64,000 nucleotides of DNA from Primula veris (Eukaryota; Streptophyta; Magnoliopsida; Ericales; Primulaceae), in the NCBI GenBank assembly GCA_963682055.1, contig OY821746.1:23440481-23504480 (forward strand), read 5' to 3'. The notes under the pieces are model-generated. The model ran no database searches. It was given only the letters and a program-made list of their open reading frames with translations, and was not told where the DNA came from. Below, piece after piece: positions 1-9,957 of this stretch; positions within the stretch are counted from its first letter, which is position 1, and each line of letters begins with the position of its first letter. The position numbers and the translations under genes were made by a program.

Positions 1-77
1 TCATCTCTCATTTTTCTTCTATTGCTTATTTCTCCCTCAGCCCCTCATTTTCTTCCGTACTATAACAATTTCCCAGA

Positions 78-557
78 ATGTCTGGACCTGTGGCGAGATA
101 TCATGCTCAGATGAAGAGCTTAGACTCTGAGGTATCTCGGGTCCGCAGTCGGATGGCAAGGCTTGAGAAAGAGTATGGCGTTTTGGCCTTGAGCTTGTTC
201 GGCTCTCATCCCGAAGAGACGGTGAAATGGACCGAGATTTCGGCATTGAGTCGTCAGCTCGATCACTTATTGTCACAGAGAAATCATATGGCCAACTCCT
301 GGTATGATGCCGAGGAGATTTGGGACCATGCTCAAGATGATTTTGATAACTCTCCTCAAGGCCTTGCTAGCATAATGGTAAAGAATGCTCGGCTTGAGGA
401 ACGCGTCAGGGCTCTTACCACGGAGAACAGCGAGCTCTCCTCGGAGAATGACAATTTGATCGCCATGAATGATTCCTACCAAGCTCGGTTGAGTTGTTCA
501 GCTCGTTCTGCCTTCTATCGGTCTGGCAGTTCGATTTTTCCACCCATTGATCCTTAG
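78..557 (+). CDS. Coiled-coil protein, antisense ORF of Tat element
   Basis: An uninterrupted 159-residue ORF starts at an ATG at 78. Heptad-like, charged stretches at about residues 13-36 and 98-130 (for example LEERVRALTTENSELSSEN) predict coiled coils. The C-terminus is short, with Ser and Pro. No signal peptide or membrane segment is apparent. It lies on the strand opposite the element's pol genes, first in a row of four similarly charged coiled-coil ORFs, so it is most likely an accessory antisense ORF of the retrotransposon and not a host gene. I do not recognise the family and infer no catalytic role. It may also be the last exon of a gene that starts left of the window, because ctccctcag at 32-40 could be a splice acceptor. 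Confidence 0.5.
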   Translation: MSGPVARYHAQMKSLDSEVSRVRSRMARLEKEYGVLALSLFGSHPEETVKWTEISALSRQLDHLLSQRNHMANSWYDAEEIWDHAQDDFDNSPQGLASIMVKNARLEERVRALTTENSELSSENDNLIAMNDSYQARLSCSARSAFYRSGSSIFPPIDP

Positions 558-699
558 ATTGGGCTGGTTTTCTTATGTATTTCCCCTTTTTCAATTTGTG
601 TTTTGTTTTCTGTATTTGATGAATCAGTTGTCTCTTCTCGTATCTCGTGCCTGTCTTGTGAACCATTGTAACGCTTCGTACTTTGTGCCTTCTGATTCT

Positions 700-708
700 C
701 TATAAATG
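700..708 (+). promoter_or_regulatory. Possible TATA box
   Basis: CTATAAATG lies 86 bases before the ATG at 794, in a T/C-rich leader typical of plant promoters. It would serve the small ORF 794-1156. There is no support beyond motif and spacing. Confidence 0.35.
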
Positions 709-793
709 CTTCCTATTGCCTGTATCTCATTACCAATTTCTACCTCTCTCTCTTGTTTTATAATTTGTTTCTTCTATCTTGCTTTTGTTTGAG

Positions 794-1156
794 ATGGCTC
801 CCATCACTAGGTCCGCCTCTAAAAAGAAAGCCCTTATGGAAGAGGAGCCTACTTTTTTGCTAACTCGTCCCCCTGGTTTTGGGAAGGAGGATTTGACTCC
901 TCTTCAACTAAAAGAAATTGAGATGTCATGGCTGAAACATGATCTTATGTGTGCTCGGACTGAAGTGAGGAGGTTTAAACAATATTGGGACGAGGAGGGC
1001 ACTGCTCGTTTCAAGGCCGAGCAAAAATGCGTGTCTCAGTCTTACGCCTTGAAACAGGCTGAGATGGCGATTTCTCGTTTGATTAGGGAAAAGGAGCATC
1101 TGGAGGAACTTTTGGCGAAGAAGGATGTTGATATGGGGGATAGTTCGAAAAAGTAG
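794..1156 (+). CDS. Small coiled-coil protein, antisense ORF of Tat element
   Basis: 120 residues from the ATG at 794; an upstream TTG at 779 is less likely because the ATG follows a normal pyrimidine-rich leader with a TATA-like box. The N-terminus MAPITRSASKKK is basic, with a possible nuclear-localisation character. A coiled coil follows over about residues 40-110, and the acidic tail ends at a TAG. The family is not recognised. Position, strand and composition link it to the neighbouring antisense ORFs of the same element. Confidence 0.5.
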   Translation: MAPITRSASKKKALMEEEPTFLLTRPPGFGKEDLTPLQLKEIEMSWLKHDLMCARTEVRRFKQYWDEEGTARFKAEQKCVSQSYALKQAEMAISRLIREKEHLEELLAKKDVDMGDSSKK

Positions 1157-1863
1157 GATGGGTGTATTTTCTTGTAAATTTTTTTCTTTTTCTGTTGTGT
1201 TGTTTGTGTTTTCCCCCTTTGTGGAAGAATAAAACTCTGTCTTGCACTTGATTCTGTCTATTCTATTTTATTTGATGTTTTTCTAGTATATACCGAACAA
1301 TGTGCCCGGTTATCCCCCCGGAGAACGTTGTTAGACTTGACGCGTCATGCCGTCAGGCTAGGAACGGTCTTCGTCGACCTTGTTCGGTAGGCCCTTTGGG
1401 TAAGAAATGGTTGGGAGTCGAGGAACTTTATCGGGGGACATTCTCGGTGTGATAACATTGGTAGCGTACGTGGGAAGCTTTTCGTGGTAGGGTCCACTGG
1501 CCGTTTATTTAGGTGTAATGATGTGAACTGCCTTGGGTAGTGGGATATGCTTTGACGTGGCAAAATCTGGAGCGTTTATATGTCACAAATAGCAGCGGTT
1601 GTTGACTTTTGTATGGTTGGAAAAAAGTTAAACCTCTGTCACACGAAAGGACGGTTATTATTTTATTCTTTTTGTAACTCCACTCCTTTTTACTGTGCCA
1701 AGTAAGCCCTGTTGTTTGTATCACAAAATTCTCTGAAGAAAATATATGTCTCTCTCTCTAAAGTATATTCTTTCCGCCAAAAAGGAAAAGCGTTCGGCCG
1801 TGTGATCTAGGGTTTCGTGGTATTGTTTGAAAGACTTGCTGCTATTTTCGCTTGCTTGCTCAT
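1157..1863. other. Non-coding spacer inside Tat element
   Basis: No coding exon is recognised. The stretch is GC-richer than the rest of the window. It probably contains the terminator of the upstream ORF and the promoter and leader of the spliced gene that begins at 1864. Confidence 0.4.
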
Positions 1864-3643
1864 AATGATTACTGTAAGTGATTTTTCGTTCTCCCCCTCC
1901 CCCCCCCCCCCTTTTTTTTTTTGTCAGAGGTTGTATTTGATTTGTCGTTGTGGTCATTAGATGTGGCGTTGGTATATGGTTCAGGTTGTCTATATATGTT
2001 GGATGAGTCTTATGTATCTGGTTAATATGAGTGGGGGGGGGGGGTGGCGCTCGTTATATTGATGTGGTTCTTGTTTGTGTAGTTGGTTAGTTATATTGAT
2101 GGACTTTTGATGATGTTTGGATAGGAAATTCTGAGCCAAAGTGTGGCCCAAGTTGGCACATTCGTAGAAAAGGATTTTAAGGAGCTTGCCGGAATACCTG
2201 ACAACATACACATTCGGCTTCCTATTTCTGACGAGGAGGTGCTGGGATTTGTTCCTGCCGGCGAGGTAGCTGTGCGCTCTTCGGCATTCTTCACTGGGGG
2301 TCTTTGACTGCCTTTTACAAACTGGGTGGCTTCGTTCTTTGAGGCCGTCCAGATTGCTCCGGCCCAACTGGCCCTAAATGGTTACCGTACTCTGAATGGT
2401 ATCCAAAGGTTATCGGAGTTGTCCGGAATACCGATTGAACTGAAGGATGTCTTCGGAGTCTATAGTTTGAGCTTTGAGCGTCGCAGCTCGTATCTGAAAA
2501 CCTTGCGTTCCTTTTGCCGGCTCGTTATCGGTTTGCCGGATACCAACAAAGAGCGCAATCTTGGTATTGTTATTGCGTCTGGTAAATGGGCTTGTCCGGG
2601 ACACCAGATTCCTGGGCCGGCTACCAATGCTCCCACTATGCCAGACCTCGGCGCTCCCAATGTAGAGGCTCTGTTAGCTCTTTGGAAATGGTGGGGGCCT
2701 GGACCGACGCCGGATCCTGCGAGTCGTAATGCTCCCATGCTGCTCGGGTAGCTTATGGGGTCGGTGACCAAGGGGAATCCCGCACCCGAGATCCCCAAAG
2801 AGCCTGAGGAGGAATTCTTGAAAGTGGTCCGGGCTCGAAGTGCTGCTCGGCTAGGGAAGAAGGCCGTTCGTTCTAAGTGTCGTGCATCTGACCCTGTCGT
2901 TGAAACAACGAAGAGGGCTAGGGGAACCGATACATTGGTTACCGAGGAGGATGCGAACGTTGGCTCGGGCGAGGGGGTGTTTGCTGCTTCCCAAGGGGAT
3001 ACCACCGAGGATGCCTCTGCGCCGGGCGATGTACGTGTATATGTATTTTGATTTTCTTGTCTTTTGATTGTTGTCATTTTGTTCGCTAGTGCTTTGCTTT
3101 ATTAGTCATCTTGTTTCAGCTACTGACTTCTCCATTGGTTACCCTCACTCTTGCCCGGTCTATGGGTATTATTGTGTTTCAGGGGTCGATCGACGATGTA
3201 TTCGGACATATGAACCTCTTGACTAACATGGGAGAGGGTACGATGACTTTGCCTGTCATCTCGCCTATCCCTACCGAGGATCCGATAGATCTGCCCGTTT
3301 GCTCGCCCCTCCGTACTGAGGAAGAGATCGAGCATAGGGCCCCTGAGATTGATCAGTTGGAGGAGAACGTGGGGGTGGAAATGGAGGTCGGCAAGGAGAG
3401 TGCCGTGGATGTTGTGACGGGTGTCGAGGATGAGGCTCTCGACGGACCCGAGAAGGTGTTGGTGGACGAGGTCGCGATGACCCGTTACATTGGTCGGTGC
3501 AAGGGGAAATTGCTGGAGCAGCCCCAAACTTTAAGGATGGGGTATACGGCGCTGAAGCCCCTAGTCTTCAAGGATGCCGAGGAAATTGCTGCTCGTCCGC
3601 TATTGGCGTTAATTGAGCAAGCCGGCAGTGATGCGCTCCGGGT

Positions 3644-3678
<35 letters not shown>

Positions 3679-4366
3679 GCATGTCTATTTTTGTTTTTGA
3701 TGACAGGCTTTCTTGGGTTCCATTGTTCTGAGGGATCAGTGGAAGGCGCTCGAGGCTGAGAGAGATGAGCTGCTGGCCGAAAAGAAAGCCATAGTCGAGG
3801 AGAACGATCAGAAGATAAAGGATCTGCTTGCGGCTTTCGAGGTCGAGAAAGAGAAACTGGTCGCCGAGAATAAAACCCTGGGCGATAATTATGACAAGCT
3901 GTCTGCGGACTTTCTGCACGTGACCGAGGATGTTGGTAAATTGATGGCTGAAAAAGAGAGCCTGGTCGTTAAGTATGACCAACTATGGGAGGAGAACTTG
4001 CTGCTGGCGGAGGATGTGGAAGCCGAAAAGGCTAAGGTGGCCGCTCTGAAAACGGCACAGGCGGAGGAGCGGACAAGGTTAGCAATGATGGCTAATTTCT
4101 CCGTCTATTGCGCTCATGTGTGGGCGCTCAATTTCACGAACGTTCCTGTGTCGGATAGGGCGTGGTCGGAGTTGGTGTATCCCTGTCCGCAGGATGCACC
4201 GCCGAAACCCTTAGACTGGGCGAATCTTCGTGAAGAAGAACTTCCCCGGCTACCCGGGCAGACAATTTCGACAGCGCTCCGTCCTCATTTTACGTCGGCC
4301 ACGTCCACTCCTCGTCCTGATGCTACTGTTACTTCCCCACCCGCATCTCCTCAGGTGGAACCTTGA
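1864..4366 (+). pseudogene. Spliced 'putative gypsy type transposon' (PF04195-like) gene, two nonsense mutations
   Basis: Four exons can be joined in one frame by consensus introns: 1864-1872 (only ATG ATT ACT), 2125-3030, 3183-3641 and 3707-4366. The introns (252, 152 and 65 bp) start gtaagt, gtacgt and gtaatt and end in tag, cag and cag. All junctions are phase 0. The core (after 2125) reads like the Transposase_28 domain found in plant Tat retrotransposons, with FFEAVQIAPAQLALNGYR near 2331 and an aromatic/basic stretch ending KWACPG. A low-complexity acidic region follows. The last exon is a strong coiled coil (ALEAERDELLAEKKAIVEE) ending at a TGA. Stops TGA at 2305-2307 and TAG at 2749-2751 break the frame. 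The function of the family is unknown. Low similarity to the textbook domain is possible because I judged it from memory. Confidence 0.65.
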
Positions 4367-4573
4367 CCATTTTTCTGATAGTATATATATATTTTTGTTG
4401 TTTTTGTGTAGTCTTTTGGTATTAGAATTGTGGGTCTCTTTTGTATATAGAAACATATTCTTTTGGGGAAGTGATAATATAGGTGCTGTGTTTTCTTTCT
4501 GTTGGGCCTTCTCGGATTAATTTCTTTTGAGGGTTGTCATATTTTGAAGAACGTGAAAACAAAATATTGCCAG

Positions 4574-5167
4574 GTATCACATAACCCCCTTGCTGTGGTG
4601 GTCTGGACCTCGCCTAGTCGTAGCGTAGGTGACGTTATAGATAATCTGGAAAGATCTAAGGCTTCCCTAACCGCGGAACTTAATTCAGCTCGTCATGAAG
4701 TCGAGGATCTGAATATTCACATTTCAAACATGTCGATTCGGTTACGTGATTTGGGAGAGAAATTCAGCAAAAAGACCGCCCATTATACGGCAAATAAGGG
4801 TAAAGCGAAGAAACTTCTCGGTGCCCTACGACGTTCTCGTGATGAAGCCCGAGGTCGTGTGACGAGCTTGAACTTGGTCCTAGGGGCCGTTTTCGAGGAC
4901 GCGGACCTACTGCTATCCTTTGCCAAAGCGTATTGGGCCCGAGTTCGCGCTTTAGAGGTGCTGGAGCATGTAAAAGGGATGAGTGGTGTGTCCCGGGCAG
5001 AGCGCATGGTTGATGCGACGGCCGGGGTAACCGAGACCACTACTGCCTTGAACCGAGTCGATGCGGTCGTTCGTGAGCGTTTGGGGACGCAAATTGCTTC
5101 ATTGCGAGATATTCATTTCGCCGATGTAGTAGAGACCTCGGCATCTGTTGAGGGGTTATCAGATTGA
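4574..5167 (+). CDS. Coiled-coil antisense ORF of Tat element, start uncertain
   Basis: An open frame of about 198 residues begins after a possible splice acceptor (tattgccag, 4565-4573) and ends at a TGA at 5165-5167. It is rich in Arg, Glu, Leu and Ala, with a coiled-coil stretch around 4640-4860 (LERSKASLTAELNSA). No ATG starts the frame cleanly. It may therefore be an internal exon whose upstream exon I cannot place. It may also splice into the open region that begins at 5303 using a donor just before the stop (GTTGAG near 5146 would do). The family is not recognised. Confidence 0.4.
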   Translation, partial: VSHNPLAVVVWTSPSRSVGDVIDNLERSKASLTAELNSARHEVEDLNIHISNMSIRLRDLGEKFSKKTAHYTANKGKAKKLLGALRRSRDEARGRVTSLNLVLGAVFEDADLLLSFAKAYWARVRALEVLEHVKGMSGVSRAERMVDATAGVTETTTALNRVDAVVRERLGTQIASLRDIHFADVVETSASVEGLSD

Positions 5168-5302
5168 TAATCGAGTGGCTTGTTTTGTCGTTTTATTTGT
5201 AGCTTGTATGGAAATGTTCGTTTTTTCTATTTTCGTCTTTTCGTTTCTTGCGGTTGTATATTCATCTCGTCTCGTTCTTCCCCATTTTTTTTTTTTTTAT
5301 AG

Positions 5303-5954
5303 GCACGCGCTACTACGTCGCACCAGGCTGGTTCTCCATGCCTAGTTAGCCCGGGGTTAGGACCTACTGGTGCTGCCCGGGACGAGGTCTCATCTGGTGT
5401 GGCTAGTGAGGTACCTGACAAGTGGCCTTACATCGTTTTGATGGGCAAAAATGTCAAGTTGATCGACCAATGTGCTCGACTTCGGACTAAGCTGAAAACG
5501 CAAGCGGCCTCTTTTAGAGAATACGTTCGCCGTGCCGAGCACGTTGTTGAGGTTCAGGAGTGTCGTTTGGATCGATATTGGCGTGTAAAGGACAAATACT
5601 TCGGCAAATTAAAGTTGTTGGTAACCAAAGCCAACGTGTTGGTGAAGTATTTCCGCTTGTCCCGAACCAGATACGATGCTTCCGCGGCTATGATCGAAGC
5701 TCGCTGTAATCTCCCCTTCGACGATGATCGCTGTAAAGCGGCCTCGGATGCTCACGATCTCGCTAAATAAGCCGAGTTCAACGCGCGGCTCCAGACGCTG
5801 ACTTGCGTTGGAGCTCATACGACCAATTTTGATGCCCTCATTTCTGAGGAGCGTTTTGAGGGTGATGAGTCGGATGGGGACACGACGACAGATGACGAAG
5901 AGATTGAGCTCGGTCAATTACCGTCGTGCTCCTCCTGTAGTAGCTCTTCTTAAA
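5303..5954 (+). pseudogene. Antisense ORF of Tat element with premature stop
   Basis: It begins after an acceptor (poly-T then atag, 5299-5302). The frame runs to a TAA at 5768-5770, then continues in the same frame as plausible protein to a TAA at 5952-5954, ending in a run of Ser and Cys after an Asp/Glu-rich segment. The continuity of composition across the first stop suggests a nonsense mutation rather than a true end. The middle is basic and aromatic (residues such as CRLDRYWRVKDKYFGKLK). It could be the last exon of the ORF ending at 5167. No family is recognised. Confidence 0.45.
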
Positions 5955-6240
5955 TGAGTTTCTTTAGTGTCGATGATCTTCTTGTTGCCTCCGTAATGCG
6001 GGCGAGGACTATTTGTGTTATTTCTTTATTCCTGTTTTGTACCTTTCCATTGTAGTATTGCTATTTGATTGATTGGATCGATTTTTCCTTGCTGATTCAT
6101 TTGTCATTTCGTTATTCCTGTTTTTGATATGCTTGTTGATATTTCATTGTTTAGTTTGATTCTCCTTCATTGTGTTAGCCATTTTGTATTGTATCGCCGC
6201 CATAATGTGGACCTGAATTATTTCTTGCATTGTACCTGCA

Positions 6241-6737
6241 TATGAATTTCATAGTATTCCTAGGCGTTCCTTTGAAAACACGCCATTTAGGGAATTTCAT
6301 AGTATTCCTAGACGTTCCTTTGAAAACACGCCATTTACGGAATTTCATAGCATTCCTAGGCACTTCGGCCATGTTGGGAATTTTCATAGTTTCCTAGACG
6401 TTCCTTTGAAAACACGCCATTTACGGAATTTCATAGCATTCCTAGGCACTTCGGCCATGTTGGGAATTTTCATAGTATTCCTAGACGTTCCTTTGAAAAC
6501 ACGCCATTTACGGAATTTCATAGCATTCCTAGGCACTTCGGCCATGTTGGGAATTTTCATAGTATTCCTTGACGTTTCTTTGAAAACACGCCATTTACGG
6601 AATTTCATAGCATTCCTAGGCACTTCGGCCATGTTGGGAATTTTCATAGTATTCCTAGACGTTCCTTTGAAAACACGCCATTTACGGAATTTCATAGCAT
6701 TCCTAGGCACTTCGGCCATGTTGGGAATTTTCATTTG
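6241..6737. repeat. 87-bp tandem repeat made of a 48-bp and a 39-bp module
   Basis: The landmark ccatttacgg recurs at 6331, 6417, 6504, 6591 and 6678, giving steps of 86, 87, 87 and 87. An extra 48-bp module precedes the array (ccattta at 6283). Each unit is a 48-bp piece ending in gaaaacacgccatttacg plus a 39-bp piece containing cacttcggccatgttggg. Copies are almost identical, so the array is young or homogenised. Because 87 is a multiple of 3 and the unit has no stop in some frames, spurious ORFs appear on both strands. It lies between integrase and the antisense genes, where Tat elements often carry satellites. Confidence 0.9.
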
Positions 6738-6840
6738 CCTTCGCTAGACAGTATGATAATATATTTTATTCATTCAAAAAAACGAAAGATAATGCCATTA
6801 AGCAGGAGGGGAAAGGTGGAACCTGTACTCGGAAGATTGC

Positions 6841-8848
6841 CTATACGTAGTACTTCTTTAGGTTAGCCACATTCCAAGAATTCTTTTCCCCTCGGCTATT
6901 GGTGAACAGTACGCTTTTGATTTTGTAAGAGACTGGACTCGTTTTCTTGACGATTTCGTATGGCCCTTCCCAGGTAGGGCTTAGTTTGCCATGCATTTCA
7001 TTGCGGGTATAGACCGTCACTCGTCGCAGCACCAGTTCTCCTACCATGAATTCTTTGGTTCCTTTTACTCTCTTGTCATAAATTTGCTTCACGCTTTGTT
7101 GATATTTGGCTAGGGTAAGGGCTGCTATCTCTCGTTTCTCGTCTATCATGTCTAGCTCTTCTCTCATTCTTTGTTCATTGTTTCCTTGCTCGACTAAAGT
7201 CGTTCGGAGCGTGGGTAGCCCGATTTCTGTCGGTATGATGGCCTCGACTCCGTATGCTAAGCGGAACGGGGTTTCCTTGGTGCCCGTCTTTGGTGTAGTT
7301 CGGCACGACCATAAAACGTTGAGTAGCCGCTCGGGCCACCTCCCATTTGCTTGTTCAAGGGTGGTCTTGATGCTGTCTAATATTGTTCGGTTTGACATTT
7401 CGGCTTGCCCGTTTCCTTGTGGGTATGTCGGCGTCGAATAGAATTTTCGGATACCTAGTTCCTCGTACCACAGCTGTAAATTGGCATCTTTGAACTGGGT
7501 TCCGTTGTCGGCAACGATTGCGTACGGTATACCGAACCTAGTGATGATATATTCCCAAATGAATTGTTTGACGTTGCTGGCTTTGATTTCTCGGAGGGGT
7601 TTAGCTTCGACCCATTTGGTGAAATAATCCGTCGCGATGATCAGATATTCCACACTCCCAGGTGCCTTTGGGAGTTTTCCGACTAAATCAATTTCCCATT
7701 GAGCGAACGGCCATGGTGCCGATACCGGGGTCATCATAGATGATGGGAGCCGTGGTATCTTGGCGAATCGTTGGCACTTGTCGCAAATTTTGGACGTATG
7801 CATCGGCGTCTCGCTTGATATAGGGCCACCAATATCCTTGGGTCACTGCCTTGTTTGCAAGGGATTGCCCTTTGATGTGTGCTCCGCAAGATCCTTCGTG
7901 GAGTTCCTCCAAGACCGGCAGTTGTAGCTCGGTCGGGACGCACAGTAGATGGGGTCCCCGGTAACTGGATTTGTATAGTTTATCGTCCTCGGATAGCCAG
8001 AAGCGAGGAGCTTTTCTTGTAATTTTCAGCGCTTTTATCTTGTCGGCCGGAAGCGTTCCATTTCGCAGATAACGAGTCATGTCCTCCATCCAACCTAGTT
8101 CGTACTGTATCGACGTCACCCGGTCTACCCTTTTTATTATGCTCGGGGTCGGCAGTAGTTCCACTGTGATCGACCGGGTGTCGGTCAATGTTAATGTCGA
8201 GGCTAGGGTGGCCAAGGCATCGGCATGTGCATTTTCGGTGCGATTGATTCTTACTAACTCGCACTGTTCGAAGGTTGCCATCAAGCTTTGGACTTTCTCT
8301 TGGTAGAGGATCATTCTGTCATCTTTTGCTTGGTACTCGCCGATGGCTTGATTGACGATGAGCATGGAGTCTGAGCTTGCAATTAAGTGGGAGCATCCGA
8401 GGGACCGGGCAATGAGCATGCCGTTTATCATGGTCTCGTATTCTGCCTCATTGTTGGTAGCTCGGAAGCCCAGTTTTATGCTTTTTTCGATGATTGCTTC
8501 CTCTCTAGACTTTAGGACGATCCCTGCTCATGATCCGTCCTTGGTGGCTGATCCGTCGACATGTATCTGCCAGTGTGATTGTGGAGAGAGTGCCAAAGGC
8601 TCGTCATAGCCTTCGGTGAATTCTGCGACGAAATCGGCCAGGACTTGTCCCTTTATGGCATGACGGGGTGCGAACTCGATATGAAATTGGGATAGTTCGA
8701 CCCCCCAGGCGGCAACTCGGCCGCTAATGTCCGTCCGTCGAAGTGACTCTTTGATATGAAATTTTGTGTATACCCGGACCTGATGAGCTATGAAATAGTG
8801 TGGCAACTTTCTGGTTGCGACGACCAATGCCAGACACAACCCCTTCAA
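6841..8848 (-). pseudogene. Tat-type pol remnant: RNase H, second RNase H, integrase
   Basis: From 8848 downward: the connection/RNase H end of reverse transcriptase (SGRVAAWGVELSQFHIEF, then LADFVAEFTEG), then an RVT_3-type RNase H whose acidic residues are visible in HVDGSA, NNEAEYE, SSDSML and NAHADALA. Next come a His/Cys zinc-binding region (LHEGSCGAH, KICDKCQRF) and an integrase core with D (WEIDLV), D (VADNGTQF) and E (NGQAEMSN). It ends NVANLKKYYV at a TAG (6841-6843) with no chromodomain. There are two lesions: a TGA at 8528-8530 inside the second RNase H, and a shift of frame near 7785-7800 inside the zinc finger, apparently one extra base in an A/T run. Polymerase and protease are absent. 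Confidence 0.85.
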
Positions 8849-9038
8849 TGAAATGTTTGGGTGGTTCGACCGGTTGTTCTTGGTTGACGTAGGAGGTTGT
8901 TGGTTGGTTTCCGGATTGGATAGCTTCATATCTGTCGCGAGTGGCGAGTAGATCGTCGAGATCTTGTTGGCTAATTTGCGCGTTTTGGTTGTTGGTTTCT
9001 ATTATCTCGGGATGGGTTTCCTCTACATTGGTCACCAT
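8846..9038 (-). pseudogene. Truncated gag start of Tat element
   Basis: An ATG at 9038, 60 bases inside the primer-binding site, opens a hydrophilic Asn/Gln/Glu-rich sequence (DLDDLLATRDRYEAIQ) of about 64 residues. Near 8846 it changes abruptly, in another frame, to RNase H sequence. This is the expected position of gag. The rest of gag, protease and the reverse transcriptase catalytic core are missing, which I read as one internal deletion of several kilobases. Confidence 0.6.
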
Positions 9039-9097
9039 TGTCGCTCGTCTGGCAGAGTATTGGTATTCGAATTCTAAACTAGTTGGGAACTAGATGA

Positions 9098-9115
9098 TTC
9101 CCGGAGACGGCGCCA
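9098..9115 (-). promoter_or_regulatory. Primer-binding site (tRNA-Asp type, probable)
   Basis: On the minus strand TGGCGCCGTCTCCGGGAA starts two bases after the LTR end (TTATCA, 9118). TGGCGCC primer sites are usual in Tat/Athila elements and fit a tRNA with a GGCGCCA 3' end. The tRNA identity is from family knowledge, not tested here. Confidence 0.7.
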
Positions 9116-9117
9116 TT

Positions 9118-9697
9118 TGATAAAGCCATAACTTTGGTCGGTCGTGTTAGCCTTTTCAACAATAATATAATAGTAAATCAAATGTATATAATGGACACTT
9201 CCTGATCTTTATTACTGCTCGGTTTACTATCCTTATTCGGATTATTACACCTGCTCGGATTAGTATCTCTATTTTACAATTGTGCTCGATTTGACTGTTT
9301 AATCTATCTTCTTGGTCTTTCTCCTTTTATTCGATTCTCGGCTTCTCTCTGTTCGGTTTATTTCTTGACTTAATATGCCTTTACTAGTTTCTCTCTTTTC
9401 TCAACTTCTCTCTATATTTTTTGGATAGATTTTCTGGTTCTTTTCTAGGAGGAGTAGTTGGCTATTTATAGGCAACTATGCCTTCTAGGATGTTGACAAA
9501 TGTCTTAATCCCAGGGGTTTTTCAGACATGGGTCCCCATTTGATTGGGCTTGGGCTTTTGATAGTAACACCTTATTTCCTATAAAAAGTATGAGACGACC
9601 CATTTAAGCGTTGGATACCCATTTATAAAGTGGGTTGATTATTACCCGAATAGAATATTCGGGTTTAATTTTTATGTTCGATCACATTTGGTTTACA
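9118..9697 (-). repeat. 5' LTR of Tat element
   Basis: The inner end is certain (minus strand ...GGCTTTATCA followed by the primer site). The outer end is not. A start at 9697 (TGTAAACC) gives 580 bp; a start at 9569 (TGTTACTATC) gives 452 bp. A minus-strand TATA box TATAAATA lies at 9470-9463, which is the promoter expected in U3. The second LTR and target duplication are out of view, so the outer boundary cannot be checked. Confidence 0.6.
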
Positions 9698-9957
9698 ATA
9701 AAAAAACTACACAGAAGATGCCGCTTCTACCCCATTTTGTTTATGATCAAAATATAGTAGTTTTTTTTTTTTGGAACATTTAGATACTAGTATTTTATTA
9801 CAATAAGGACCTGAAAAATATTGGTCTATCCAATTGGTTGTGTCCTCGTGGCCTCGTGGGGGGCTGGCTGGGTGAGCCTTAAATTACTATTTACAAAATC
9901 TGGTCCAAAACTTAATTAAATTACTAAAATACACCCCGCCAGAAATACACCCAAAAC

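Larger units (their letters stand above)
1..9697 (-). mobile_element. Tat-type Ty3/gypsy LTR retrotransposon, internally deleted
   Basis: Read on the minus strand the order is LTR (about 9697-9118), primer-binding site (9115-9098), gag start (9038), RNase H, second RNase H and integrase (8848-6841), tandem repeat (6737-6241), then a long region with genes on the opposite strand (5954-78). No second LTR is visible, so the 3' LTR should lie left of base 1. A duplicated RNase H of RVT_3 type after the native one, and antisense genes between pol and the 3' LTR, are known traits of the Tat lineage. That the parts form one element is inferred from order and orientation. It is dead: most of gag, protease and reverse transcriptase are deleted, and the rest carries stops and a frameshift. 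Confidence 0.8.

Noticed and set aside
6175..6747. Open frames of 70-116 residues on both strands over the 87-bp repeat
   Set aside because: They exist only because the repeat length is a multiple of three and the unit lacks stops in some frames; no start context, composition or family supports a protein.
7106..7441. Plus-strand ORF opposite integrase
   Set aside because: Shadow of the conserved integrase reading frame on the other strand; the minus-strand frame carries the recognisable catalytic residues.
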